DNA of 64,000 nucleotides from Streptomyces aquilus (GTDB lineage Bacteria; Actinomycetota; Actinomycetes; Streptomycetales; Streptomycetaceae), in contig NZ_CP034463.1 in assembly GCF_003955715.1 (NCBI RefSeq), positions 124,001 to 188,000 of the forward strand, read 5' to 3'. Of the stretch, positions 43,951 through 52,525 are shown one piece after another. Numbering within the stretch: the first letter of the stretch is position 1; the number at the start of each line of letters is the position of its first letter. The translations under genes and the position numbers were made by a program. A model generated the notes under the pieces. The model saw only the letters and a list, made by a program, of their open reading frames with translations, ran no database searches and was not told the DNA's origin.

Positions 43951-44676
43951 TCACTCTGTCACGGGCAGGCACTCGGCGAGCAGGTCGAGGACGTCGCGCC
44001 AGGCTCGCTGTGCGTGCTGTGGGTGGTAGCCGACGCCGGGGACCGTGGGGTGGTCGACCGGTGGGTGGTGGAAGGCGTGCAGGGCGCCTCCGTAGACCAC
44101 GAGGCGCCAGTCGACGCCTGCGGCCCGCATCTCGGCGATGAATGCCTCCCGTTGCGCGGGCGGCATGATCGGGTCTTCCGACCCGACCCCGGCCCACACC
44201 GGGCAGCGGATGCGCGCCGCCTCGCCCGGTCGGCCCGTGGTCAGCGCATTGACTGTCCCGATCGCGCGCAGGTTGACGCCGTCGCGCCCGAGTTCCAGCC
44301 CGACGGCGCCTCCGGTGCCGTAGCCGACGACGGCGATCCGGTCGGGGTCGGTCCGCGGTTCGGCGCGCACCACGTCGAGCGCCGCATGACCGATGCCACG
44401 CATCCGGTCGGGGTTGGCGAGCAGCGGCATGCAACGGGCCAGCATCTCCTCGGGGTCACCCAAATAGCGCCCGCCGTGAAGGTCGAAGGCCAGCGCTACG
44501 TATCCCCGCTCGGCGAGAGCATCGGCCCGGCGGCGCTCGACGTCGCTGAGACCCATGCCTTCTGGTCCGAGCAGCACCGCGGGCCGGCGGTCGACACCGG
44601 CCGGGAGCGCGAGGTGCCCGATCATCGTCAAACCGTCGGCCGGATACTCGACCCGACGCGTCGTAATCGTGGTCAT
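43951..44676 (-). CDS. Dienelactone-hydrolase-like protein with altered nucleophile elbow
   Basis: A 241-residue alpha/beta protein of the dienelactone hydrolase family. Family blocks are RPAVLLGPEGMGL near the start, ALAFDLHGGRYLGDPEE, GVGSEDPIMPPAQREAF with the acid residue, and YGGALHAFHHP with the histidine. The elbow, usually GYCxGG with nucleophilic Cys, reads GYGTGG, so the nucleophile position appears to be Gly with Thr next to it. It may be inactive, use another residue or have a non-hydrolytic role. The ATG at 44676 is preceded only by a weak site. No operon partner is evident. Confidence 0.8.
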   Translation of the reverse strand: MTTITTRRVEYPADGLTMIGHLALPAGVDRRPAVLLGPEGMGLSDVERRRADALAERGYVALAFDLHGGRYLGDPEEMLARCMPLLANPDRMRGIGHAALDVVRAEPRTDPDRIAVVGYGTGGAVGLELGRDGVNLRAIGTVNALTTGRPGEAARIRCPVWAGVGSEDPIMPPAQREAFIAEMRAAGVDWRLVVYGGALHAFHHPPVDHPTVPGVGYHPQHAQRAWRDVLDLLAECLPVTE

Positions 44677-45253
44677 GAGACTGGACCGTAGTGATCGTCG
44701 AGCCGGTCCGGCCGGAGTTCTGCCGCTGGCAGAACAGGGCGGGTATCCCTCTGAAATACGGCGCGGCCTCACAAGTACGCCAGCAACAAGAACCGTCCCA
44801 AGCCCCGTCCCCACGGCAGCGCAGTCGGTATCGTCCCGTTGCCCCTTTGGGGAGCATCTCGGTCACACCCGCATGACAGGCGGGGGTCCCTGAACTCGTC
44901 CGCGCAGAGCACCCTGCCGTCCACCAACGCAAAGGTTCCTGCGACTGAGCGGCCAGAAATTCGCGAACCCACCTGTCTCACCCGGCGGCCATCCCGACCC
45001 CCGGCGAGAGCCCGTCGCCTACACCCGGCTCGCCGTCGACAGCATCCAACGCGGCATCCGCTACAGCGAACTCGGCGGGACCTGACCTCGTCGCCGTCCG
45101 GGCCGCTCCGCGAGATCTACGACGAGAACCAGCCGCAGTCGGTGTGTGCCGTCGTCAGATCGTGGGCGCGGCCGGGCAGCGGGTGTGCTTGTCGGCCGTT
45201 AAGGGACCCGGACAAGGGGGTGCCTCGCAGCATCGCGGGGCACCCTGCGATGC
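44677..45253. other. 577-bp stretch without a supported gene
   Basis: Short plausible coding fragments occur on the plus strand (for example one reading EPVAYTRLAVDSIQRGIRYS to a stop at 45083) but have no start and no recognised family. A hairpin with arms GGGTGCC (45218-45224) and GGCACCC (45239-45245) lies near the right end and could terminate transcription toward or from the SQR-like remnant. Confidence 0.45.
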
Positions 45254-45314
45254 CTACCGTTGGCTTGGTACAGCACCTGCGGTGGGCAGAGCGGCAACGG
45301 CCGTGATCCAGTCG

Positions 45315-45792
45315 GCGCTCAACCGGGCGCACGCCGTCAGACGGCCGCCCTCGAAGCGTTCCAGCACGTCGCGCAGACCGACGGCGCCGGGCAGGTCGTA
45401 GAAGGGGAAGACCTTCTCGCCCCAGCCGGGGCCGGTCAGCCCTTCGGTCTCCTCCGGCAGCAGCCTGGCCCCGGTGGCGACCACGAGGACGTCGTACGTC
45501 AGCCGGGTGTCACCGGTGAGGTGCCACGGTCCGCGCGTCCAGGTCGACCCGGTCGATCCGCGCCTGCTTGTCGTCGACGGCCGCGTCCAGCTGCCGGGGA
45601 CGGGAACGCAGCAGGTGATGCGGCTGGGGCCAGTCCGAACGGCGCGAACAGCAGGCCGGGCAGGTAGAGGTGATCGTCGTCCTGGTCGACCACGGTGATC
45701 CGGTGCCCGCTCTGGCCGTGTGTGCGACACAGTCGGTTCGCCGTCATGGTGCCGGCCGTTCCGCCACCGAGAATCACGAGGTGTTTGCCCAT
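45315..45792 (-). pseudogene. Sulfide:quinone-oxidoreductase-like flavoprotein, frameshifted and truncated
   Basis: The ATG at 45792 opens with KHLVILGGGTAGTMTANRL, the FAD-binding GxGxxG turn, then ITVVDQDDDHLYLPGLLFAP, typical of SQR-like NAD(P)/FAD oxidoreductases. After that the frame shifts at least once. Recognisable pieces follow in other frames (QARIDRVDLDARTV; YDVLVVATGARLLPEETEGL; GWGEKVFPFYDLPGAVGLRD), ending at about RFEGGRL. The second half of the enzyme, including the expected redox cysteines, is missing. In sulfur-detoxification regulons SQR converts sulfide to sulfane sulfur. Here it is dead although CstR-type operators remain upstream. Confidence 0.8.
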
Positions 45793-45850
45793 GCCCCCAC
45801 TGTCGTGCGGACGATGACGGCCAGGCATGGGGCCGCTGGTCCCCATCCGA

Positions 45851-45866
45851 GTACCCACCCGGGTAT
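45851..45866. promoter_or_regulatory. CstR-type operator, copy 1
   Basis: GTACCC-ACCC-GGGTAT. First of six copies of the pattern (A/G/T)TACCC-N4-GGGTAT in 6.4 kb. It lies 59 bp upstream of the SQR-like remnant's start and about 200 bp upstream of the OsmC gene on the other strand. Confidence 0.75.
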
Positions 45867-45926
45867 GCCCTCCCCCGGGCCCCTCGGCCCCAGGATCCAT
45901 GTGCCTGCCATGACCGCCCTGATAAA

Positions 45927-45942
45927 ATACCCAGCAGGGTAT
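45927..45942. promoter_or_regulatory. CstR-type operator, copy 2
   Basis: ATACCC-AGCA-GGGTAT, inside an AT-rich patch (GATAAAATAC) between the SQR-like remnant and the OsmC gene. It is the better placed of the two sites to control the plus-strand OsmC/PLP-enzyme operon. Confidence 0.8.
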
Positions 45943-46066
45943 AGCGCCGCACCATTGGGCACGTGGGCCGAACGGCCCCCGGCGCGCCCCGTCGGCCCCT
46001 CGCCCCGTCCCGCGCTCAGCGGTCGACTGGAGTCCGGAGCAGACGACACCAGAGAGGGGCCCGGCC

Positions 46067-46519
46067 ATGACCGGCAGCACACCTCAGACCCTCGGTACGA
46101 GCCACCCCCAGTCCGTGGACGTGCATCGCCTGGAGGTCGTTCACGTCGAAGGCGACGCATACACCGTGGACGTCCGCGAACACCACCTCGATGTCGACCA
46201 GCCCCTGGAGGCGGGCGGCACGGACACCGCACCCACCCCCACCGAACTCTTGGCGGCCTCCCTGGCCACCTGCGTGGCGTTCTACGCGGGCCGCTACCTC
46301 CACCGGCACGGTCTGCCCCAAGCCGGCCTGCGCGTCCGCACCGAGTTCACCATGGCACCCGACCGCCCGGCCCGGGTCGCTTTCCTGCGCCTCGTCGTCG
46401 TGCCGCCGCCGGAACTGCCCGAGCAGCGGCGCGCGGCCCTGCTGGCCGTCGCCTCGCGCTGCACGGTCCACAACACCCTCCACCAGCCGCCCGAGATCGA
46501 CATCGAGCTGACGCCATGA
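46067..46519 (+). CDS. OsmC-family protein
   Basis: A 150-residue OsmC/Ohr-fold protein. The central helix TPTELLAASLATCVAFYAG carries the first conserved cysteine and SRCTVHNTLHQPP the second. In OsmC/Ohr enzymes such a pair reduces organic hydroperoxides, and some relatives in sulfur operons are thought to act on persulfides. The gene is flanked upstream by CstR-type operators and overlaps the PLP-enzyme gene (ATGA), so it belongs to the sulfur regulon. A role in handling persulfides is inferred from context. Confidence 0.88.
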   Translation: MTGSTPQTLGTSHPQSVDVHRLEVVHVEGDAYTVDVREHHLDVDQPLEAGGTDTAPTPTELLAASLATCVAFYAGRYLHRHGLPQAGLRVRTEFTMAPDRPARVAFLRLVVVPPPELPEQRRAALLAVASRCTVHNTLHQPPEIDIELTP

Positions 46520-48210
46520 GGACGACCTCGGCGCCGACCGTGCCGGCGCTCCTGGATCGCATCAGAGGCGGCCTCATCGGCGACGACGAGGTCCTGGAGG
46601 GCCCCTACGGCCCGAACCGGATCGTCTACGCCGACTACACCGCATCCGGACGCTCCCTGGACTGCGTCGAGGACTTCGTGCGCGAGCAGGTGCTGCCGCG
46701 CTACGGCAACACCCACACCGAAAGCTCCAGCACCGGGCTGCAGACCACCCGGCTGCGCGAGGACGCTCGCCGGATCATCCGGGACGCGGTCGGCGGCACC
46801 GAGCGCGATCTGGTGATCTTCTGCGGCTCCGGGGCCACCGCGGCGGTCAACAAGCTGGTCGGCATCCTTGAGCTGCGCCGTCCGGACCGGCCGGCGCCGG
46901 ACGAGCGGCCGGTGGTGTTCGTGGGTCCGTACGAGCACCACTCCAACGAGCTGCCCTGGCGCGAGTCCATCGCCGAGGTCGTGGTCATCGACGAGGACGC
47001 CGACGGCCACATCGACCTCACCGAACTCGAAGCGGGGCTACGGCGGTACGCGGACCGGCCGCTGCTGATCGGCAGCTTCTCCGCCGCGTCCAACGTCACC
47101 GGCATCCTGACCGACACCGACCGCATCGCGCGCCTGCTGCACGCGTATGGCGCGCTGTCCTTCTGGGACTACGCGGCGGCGGCACCGTACGTCCCGATCC
47201 GGGTGGCCGAGAGCTCGCCGGGGGCCGGGGACCACAAGGACGCGCTGTTCCTGTCCCCGCACAAGTTCGTCGGCGGTCCGCAGACCCCGGGGGTGCTGGT
47301 CGTCCGGCGCGAGCTGGTGCGCAACCGGGTGCCCACCGCGCCCGGCGGCGGCACGGTCGCCTTCGTCGACCCGTTCGGCCACCGTTATCTCGACGACCCG
47401 GTGGCCCGGGAGGAGGGCGGCACCCCCGCGATCGTGGAGTCCATCCGGGCCGGACTGGTCTTCGCCCTCAAGCAGGCGGTGGGAACCGAGACCATCCAGG
47501 CCGCGGAGGAACGCCACTGGCGGCGCGCGCTCGCGGTCTGGGAGGGCAATCGCGGCATCGAGATCCTCGGCGACCATCACGCCCGCCGGCTGTCCATCGT
47601 CTCTTTCCGGATCCGCTACGGAGAGCACGCCTATCTGCACCACCACTACGTCGTGGCCCTGCTCAACGACCTCTTCGGCATCCAGGCCCGGGGCGGCTGC
47701 TCCTGCGCGGGCCCTTACGGCCACCGCCTGCTCGCGATCGACGCCCCCACTTCCCACGCCCTGCTCGACGAGGTCGTGCACGGGTGCGACGGCATCAAGC
47801 CCGGCTGGGCCCGCGTCAACTTCAACTACTTCATCAGTGACACCGTCCGTGATTACCTCATCGACGCCGTCGGCCTGATCGCCACCCATGGACATCGGCT
47901 GCTGTCCGACTACCGCTTCGACCCGCACACCGGGCAGTGGCGCCATCACAGCGGCCCCGCCGACGCTCCTCTGCGGCTGACCGACGTCCGCTTCGGCGCC
48001 GACGGGCGGATCTCCGCTTTGGCTGCCCGCCATCGCCGACTGGGCGAAGAGGCGCTGGCCGGTCAACTCGCCCGTGCCCGCGCGGTACTGGCCACTCGTC
48101 CCGACCGGCTCGACGACGGCCCCACCGGGCTGCCGGCCGACTTCGAGCGCATGCGCTGGTTCCCGCTCCCGCCCGCCTGCGTGGAACAAACCCGCACCGG
48201 CAGCGGTTGA
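46516..48210 (+). CDS. Class V aminotransferase-fold PLP enzyme (cysteine-desulfurase-like)
   Basis: A 564-residue PLP enzyme. The N-terminal part has YADYTASGRSLDCVEDFV and the NTHTESSSTG block of class V lyases. The phosphate-binding region is IFCGSGATAAVNKL, the Schiff-base lysine lies in LSPHKFVGGPQTPG, and a cysteine-bearing loop GIQARGGCSCAGPYGHRLL corresponds to the catalytic-Cys region of desulfurases. About 90 extra residues follow the usual end. The ATG overlaps the OsmC stop. It may take sulfur from cysteine or a related donor, or transfer sulfane sulfur. The exact reaction is not known to me. Confidence 0.87.
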   Translation: MRTTSAPTVPALLDRIRGGLIGDDEVLEGPYGPNRIVYADYTASGRSLDCVEDFVREQVLPRYGNTHTESSSTGLQTTRLREDARRIIRDAVGGTERDLVIFCGSGATAAVNKLVGILELRRPDRPAPDERPVVFVGPYEHHSNELPWRESIAEVVVIDEDADGHIDLTELEAGLRRYADRPLLIGSFSAASNVTGILTDTDRIARLLHAYGALSFWDYAAAAPYVPIRVAESSPGAGDHKDALFLSPHKFVGGPQTPGVLVVRRELVRNRVPTAPGGGTVAFVDPFGHRYLDDPVAREEGGTPAIVESIRAGLVFALKQAVGTETIQAAEERHWRRALAVWEGNRGIEILGDHHARRLSIVSFRIRYGEHAYLHHHYVVALLNDLFGIQARGGCSCAGPYGHRLLAIDAPTSHALLDEVVHGCDGIKPGWARVNFNYFISDTVRDYLIDAVGLIATHGHRLLSDYRFDPHTGQWRHHSGPADAPLRLTDVRFGADGRISALAARHRRLGEEALAGQLARARAVLATRPDRLDDGPTGLPADFERMRWFPLPPACVEQTRTGSG

Positions 48211-48225
48211 ACCGAGCAGACGCAG

Positions 48226-48241
48226 ATACCCCACCGGGTAT
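48226..48241. promoter_or_regulatory. CstR-type operator, copy 3
   Basis: ATACCC-CACC-GGGTAT, between the PLP-enzyme stop and the thioredoxin start, immediately before the GGAGTGGAGGG ribosome-binding region. It suggests an internal sulfur-controlled promoter for the thioredoxin gene. Confidence 0.8.
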
Positions 48242-48261
48242 ACAGGAGTGGAGGGAAACCC

Positions 48262-48633
48262 ATGCCGACCGTCGAACTGACCAAGGACAACTTCGAGGAG
48301 ACCGTCACCGGCTCCGACATCCTGCTGATCGACTTCTGGGCCGCCTGGTGCGGACCGTGCCGGATGTTCGGCCCCGTCTATGACAAGGCGTCCGAGCGCC
48401 ACCCGGACATCGTCTTCGGCAAGGTCGACACCGAGGCGCAGCCCGAACTCGCCGGCGCCTTCCGGATCTCGTCCATCCCCACCCTGATGGCCGTCCGCGA
48501 CCGGACCGTCCTGTACTCGCAGCCCGGCGCACTACCGCCGCAGGCGCTGGAGGAACTCATCGGGAAGATCCGCGCCGTCGACATGGGCGACGTGCGCCGG
48601 AAGGCCGCCGCGGGCTCTGCGGAGGCGAGCTGA
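48262..48633 (+). CDS. Thioredoxin
   Basis: A 123-residue thioredoxin with the active site WAAWCGPCRMF (Cys30 and Cys33), the usual RISSIPTLMAVRD cis-proline block and a short C-terminal extension. It reduces disulfides and, in this setting, probably persulfides on rhodaneses, OsmC or the PLP enzyme. GGAGTGGAGGG precedes the ATG, and a CstR-type operator sits just upstream. It converges with the rhodanese-DUF2892 gene. Confidence 0.93.
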   Translation: MPTVELTKDNFEETVTGSDILLIDFWAAWCGPCRMFGPVYDKASERHPDIVFGKVDTEAQPELAGAFRISSIPTLMAVRDRTVLYSQPGALPPQALEELIGKIRAVDMGDVRRKAAAGSAEAS

Positions 48634-48671
48634 CGCCCGGGAAGTATGAAGGGCGCCCCGGAACGTCGGTG

Positions 48672-49259
48672 TCAGCGACTGCGAAGAGCGGCGAGCGCGG
48701 CGTCGAGGTCGGCCGCGCGCGGGCGGTTGTGCGGCAGCTTGCCGAGCACGACCGCCATGCCGCAGGTGTCGGTGAGAGCGGAGAAGACCAGCCCGCCCGC
48801 GACTCCGGCCGAGATCAGCAGGAGGGCCGGATGCAGGAGCAGGCCGAGGACGAGACCGAGGAGCACCAGGGCGCCGGCCGCGAACCGGACTTGGCGTTCC
48901 ATGCTCCAGCCGGAACGGGTGTCACAGGCCGCCGGTGTGTGCAGATCGTGCCCCTCGGCAGCCCAGGCTCCGGTGCCGCCGGCGAGGGTCGCCGTGGTGA
49001 CGCCCTGCTCGGCCAGCAGCTTGCAGGCGTTCTCCGAGCGGGCGCCCGAGGCACACACGACGAGTACGTCGCCCTGGCCGGCCGCGTGCCGTATCTCCGG
49101 CAGCGCCCGCCGGACGTGGTCCAGGGGGATGTTGAGGGCGCCGGGCAGATGGCCCGAGGCGTACTCGGCGGGCGTGCGCACGTCGATGACGGTCAGCTCG
49201 TGCAGCCGCGTGCGGGCCTGGTCCGTGCCGAGGGCGACGGGAGCGGGGGTGTTGGTCAT
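48672..49259 (-). CDS. Rhodanese-DUF2892 membrane-anchored sulfurtransferase
   Basis: A 195-residue protein. An N-terminal rhodanese domain (LTVIDVRTPAEYASGHLPGA; active loop VVCASGARSEN with the persulfide-carrying Cys) is followed by a DUF2892 part with two hydrophobic segments and the TDTCGMAVVLGKLPHNRP motif. It moves sulfane sulfur, probably at the membrane. It is divergent from the CstR-type gene across one operator, so the sensor likely represses this gene and itself together. It is a paralogue of the partial gene at the left edge. Confidence 0.92.
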   Translation of the reverse strand: MTNTPAPVALGTDQARTRLHELTVIDVRTPAEYASGHLPGALNIPLDHVRRALPEIRHAAGQGDVLVVCASGARSENACKLLAEQGVTTATLAGGTGAWAAEGHDLHTPAACDTRSGWSMERQVRFAAGALVLLGLVLGLLLHPALLLISAGVAGGLVFSALTDTCGMAVVLGKLPHNRPRAADLDAALAALRSR

Positions 49260-49277
49260 GACAGATGTGATCCTTAA

Positions 49278-49628
<351 letters not shown>

Positions 49629-49647
49629 TCGCGCATCCGGCACCCCC

Positions 49648-50394
49648 TCAGACCAGCGCGTCGATCAGCATGAAGGCCGCCACGGCCAGCAGCACCAGTG
49701 CGAAGATCCGCTGCAGCGCTCGCCCGGAGACCTTCACGGCCAGCCGCTTGCCATCCCAGGCACCGAGGATCGCGGCCCCGACGAACGGGCCGACCACCGC
49801 CCAGTCCAGCGTCTCGACCGTGCCGGCCCGGGTCGACAGTGCGGCCAGCGAGTTGACGGTGATGACCAGCAGGCTGGTGCCCACCGCATCCCGCATCCGC
49901 ATGCCCAGCACCCCCACCAGTGCCGGTACGGCGAGGAAGCCGCCGCCGACACCCAGGACACCGGTGACCGTACCGAGGCCGGCACCGGCCGCAGCCGCCC
50001 GCCCCGGCCGTACCGTCACAACGCCCTCCGCGGCCGGCCCGGACCGCAGCATGCGTACGGCGGCCGCTCCCGCGACCACGCCGAACGCGGCCGTGAGCAC
50101 GCCCGCCGGGACGCGTCCGGCGAGCGCGCCGCCCAGCATCGCCGGGCCGATCCCGGCCGCCGCGAACAGCAGCCCGGTACGCCAGCTCACGTGCTCGTCG
50201 CGGGCGTGCGCGACCAGCGCGGTGACCGAGGTGAGCGTGACGATGACCAGACTCGCGGTCGTCGCCCCGACCGGGCTGAAGCCGAGCAGGTAGATCAGCG
50301 CCGGGACGGCCAGGACACTGCCGCCGCCCCCGAGCGCACCGAGCGCCAGACCGATCACGGCCCCGGCGCCCAGGGCGAGCAGGAGAGCGCTCAC
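49648..50394 (-). CDS. TauE/SafE-family exporter
   Basis: A 248-residue membrane protein with the two-fold repeat of the family (GALGGGGSVLAVPALIYLLG and GVLGVGGGFLAVPALVGVLG) and about eight helices. It probably exports sulfite or thiosulfate made by sulfane-sulfur oxidation. The GTG at 50394 overlaps the rhodanese stop (GTGA), so it is the last gene of the unit MBL-rhodanese, rhodanese, TauE. It converges with the sensor gene, separated by 19 bp. Confidence 0.9.
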   Translation of the reverse strand: MSALLLALGAGAVIGLALGALGGGGSVLAVPALIYLLGFSPVGATTASLVIVTLTSVTALVAHARDEHVSWRTGLLFAAAGIGPAMLGGALAGRVPAGVLTAAFGVVAGAAAVRMLRSGPAAEGVVTVRPGRAAAAGAGLGTVTGVLGVGGGFLAVPALVGVLGMRMRDAVGTSLLVITVNSLAALSTRAGTVETLDWAVVGPFVGAAILGAWDGKRLAVKVSGRALQRIFALVLLAVAAFMLIDALV

Positions 50395-50777
50395 GCGACC
50401 GTGCCGTTCCGACCATCCGCGTCGACCACCGGCAAACCCGCCTTGGCCCACTCCCGCATCCCGCCGACCACGTCGACGGCCTCCGAGCCGCGGGCGACGA
50501 GCAGTTCGGTGGCCTGCCGGGAGCGGTTGCCGGAGCGGCAGATCACGATCAGGGGCCGCGCCTGCGCTGGTGCGGGCAGCCCCGCCCCGGCGGCCAGCGC
50601 CGACAGGGACAGGTGCACGGCGCGCGGCGCATGGCCCGCCTGCCACTCGTAGGGCTCACGCACGTCCAGCAGTACGGCGTCACCGCCGCCGTCGGCGTTG
50701 TCGTGCCCGGTGCGCGCGGCTGCCTCCTGCACACTTACGCGCCCCGGGCCGCTGCGGGCCCGTCGGAAGATGCTCAT
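50391..50777 (-). CDS. Single-domain rhodanese
   Basis: A 128-residue rhodanese: AVLLDVREPYEWQAGHAPRA, then the active loop VICRSGNRSRQA with Cys80 as persulfide carrier, and VDVVGGMREWAKAGLPV near the end. There is no signal peptide. It lies 69 bp downstream of the MBL-rhodanese gene and overlaps the TauE gene, fitting the sulfide/persulfide detoxification operon. It would shuttle sulfane sulfur between the dioxygenase-type enzyme and acceptors. Confidence 0.92.
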   Translation of the reverse strand: MSIFRRARSGPGRVSVQEAAARTGHDNADGGGDAVLLDVREPYEWQAGHAPRAVHLSLSALAAGAGLPAPAQARPLIVICRSGNRSRQATELLVARGSEAVDVVGGMREWAKAGLPVVDADGRNGTVA

Positions 50778-50846
50778 CTCGGTTTCTGGCTCCTGTTCGT
50801 CACGTCGTCAGGGAAGATCGGCAGGCCCCCGCGGCGGCCTGCGCCG

Positions 50847-52202
50847 TCAGGGGGTCCGCAGGACGAGTCCCGCCTTCTCGGCCGCGTCGAAGGAGTCGTC
50901 CACGGCGACGACGTCACGGCCTGAGGCGTCCAGCAGGGAGGCGGCGATCGCGGCGCGCATCCCGCCCGCGCAGTGCACCCACACCTGCCCGTCGGGAACC
51001 TCGTCGAGACGGCGGTGCAAGGTGTGGACCGGGATGTGCACCGAGCCCTCGACATATCCGTCGGCCCGCTCCGACGTCCGGCGCACGTCCAGGACGACGA
51101 CGTCCGCGCCCCGTTCCGCAAGGTCGGCGAAGGTGCCCCTCCGGAAGGCGGCCGGCGCCTCGCCCTCGCGCACCCAGTCGGCCGGGCCGCCCGTGGCCGC
51201 GGCGGCGGGGCGGTCGATACCCACCCGGACCAGCTCCCGCTGCGCGGCGGCGAGTTGCGCGGGCGACTCGGCGAGCAGCGTGACCGGCTTGCCCCATGGG
51301 ATCAACCAGGCCAGATACGTGGCGAGCTGCCCCTCCGCCTCGAAGTTGAAGGACCCGGAGACGTGCCCGGCGGCAAACGCGACCCGGTTGCGCAGATCGA
51401 CCACCCACTCCCCCGCGTCCAGCCGCTCGGCGATCTCGTCGCCGTCCGCGACGGCGGGCGGGGTCAGGTCGACGGGCGCGGGTCCGGCAGCGTTGGCCGG
51501 GCCCATGTGCGTGTAGTAGGCGGGCACGTCGTCCAGGCCTGCCAGCAGATCGGCGACGAAGCTGTCGACGTCCCGGGTGAGCGCCTCGTTGGACACCTTC
51601 TCCTTGCCGATGGTCGTGTCGCTGCCCTCGGCCTGGGAGGACGAGCAGAAGCTGCCGAAGCCGTGCGTGGGCAGTACGGCGGTGTCGTCCGGGAGTTCGG
51701 CGGCCAGCCGGTGTGCGGACGCGTGCTGGGCACGGGCCAGCCGCTCCGTCAGCCGCGGCTCGACCAGGTCGGGCCGGCCGACGCTGCCGATGAGCAGGGA
51801 CCCGCCAGTGAACACGGCGACCGCCGCGCCGTCCGCCTCCAGTACGTAGGAGGTGTGGTGCGGGGTGTGACCGGGGGTGGCCAGCGCGCGCAGCGCCAGG
51901 CCGCTGTCCAGGGCCGTGACATCACCGTCGCGCACAGGTGTCCGCTCGAACGACACCCGCGCCCCGGCCGGCACGAGGTAGTCCGCGCCCGCGATCCGGG
52001 CGAGCTCCAGGCCGCCGGTGACGTAGTCGTTGTGCACGTGCGTCTCGACCACGTGCGAGATCCGTACCCCGCGCCGTGCGGCCGCCGCGATCACCTGATC
52101 GACGTCGCGGGGCGGGTCGACCGCGACGGCCGTCCGCTCACCGCCGGCGAGATAACCACGGTTGCCGAGCCCGGACACCTCGATCGTGTCGACGAAGAAC
52201 AC
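50847..52202 (-). CDS. MBL-fold / double-rhodanese protein (persulfide-dioxygenase type)
   Basis: A 451-residue fusion. The N-terminal metallo-beta-lactamase domain has THVHNDYVTGG near residue 55 (HxHxD with Tyr where many family members have His), TPGHTPHHTSYVLEA, and LLIGSVGRPDLV, as in ETHE1/CstB-like persulfide dioxygenases. Two rhodanese domains follow. The first (VVDLRNRVAFAAGHVSGS) lacks a catalytic Cys; the second has HCAGGMRAAIAASLL with one. It should oxidise a persulfide to sulfite and transfer sulfur. Two tandem CstR-type operators lie 25 and 60 bp upstream, so it is probably strongly induced by sulfane sulfur. Confidence 0.92.
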   Translation of the reverse strand: MFFVDTIEVSGLGNRGYLAGGERTAVAVDPPRDVDQVIAAAARRGVRISHVVETHVHNDYVTGGLELARIAGADYLVPAGARVSFERTPVRDGDVTALDSGLALRALATPGHTPHHTSYVLEADGAAVAVFTGGSLLIGSVGRPDLVEPRLTERLARAQHASAHRLAAELPDDTAVLPTHGFGSFCSSSQAEGSDTTIGKEKVSNEALTRDVDSFVADLLAGLDDVPAYYTHMGPANAAGPAPVDLTPPAVADGDEIAERLDAGEWVVDLRNRVAFAAGHVSGSFNFEAEGQLATYLAWLIPWGKPVTLLAESPAQLAAAQRELVRVGIDRPAAAATGGPADWVREGEAPAAFRRGTFADLAERGADVVVLDVRRTSERADGYVEGSVHIPVHTLHRRLDEVPDGQVWVHCAGGMRAAIAASLLDASGRDVVAVDDSFDAAEKAGLVLRTP

Positions 52203-52226
52203 GCTGTGCTCCCTTCCAGTGAAGAA

Positions 52227-52242
52227 TTACCCCGGGGGGTAT
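52227..52242. promoter_or_regulatory. CstR-type operator, copy 5
   Basis: TTACCC-CGGG-GGGTAT, 25 bp upstream of the MBL-rhodanese start. With the sixth copy 35 bp away it forms a tandem pair serving the divergent MBL-rhodanese operon and the DUF302 remnant. Confidence 0.82.
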
Positions 52243-52261
52243 GTTTTCGACGGTAGCACAA

Positions 52262-52277
52262 GTACCCCGGGGGGTAT
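52262..52277. promoter_or_regulatory. CstR-type operator, copy 6
   Basis: GTACCC-CGGG-GGGTAT, nearly identical to the fifth copy and on the same helical face (35-bp centre-to-centre distance). It lies about 100 bp before the DUF302-like start on the plus strand. Confidence 0.82.
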
Positions 52278-52377
52278 TTTCAAGGGCGGGAAAAGCCCGA
52301 CCGCGCCCTACGAGTACCTCGCACAGGGCCGGACACTCGTCCCACCCCGTTCAAGCCACCGGGAAGGGGCCTTGCCC

Positions 52378-52518
52378 ATGCGCTACGACCGCACAGTCCG
52401 CCTCGACACCGACTTCGCCACCCGTGAGGCCGGCGTCCTTGCGCAGGTGCGTCAGGCGCACGGCGAGCGCTTCACGGGCTGCCTGAGCGCTGGAGGAAGG
52501 AGAGGCGGGCCTGGGTGA
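52378..52518 (+). pseudogene. DUF302-like gene reduced to its N-terminus
   Basis: The ATG at 52378 opens with MRYDRTVRLDTDFAT, the usual beginning of actinomycete DUF302 proteins, but after about 15 residues the sequence changes to unrelated REAGVLAQVRQAHGERFTG and stops after 46 codons. DUF302 proteins are about 125-130 residues long and occur in sulfur and CsoR-type operons. The upstream tandem operator suggests the lost gene was part of this regulon. Confidence 0.5.
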
Positions 52519-52525
52519 GGGCGGG

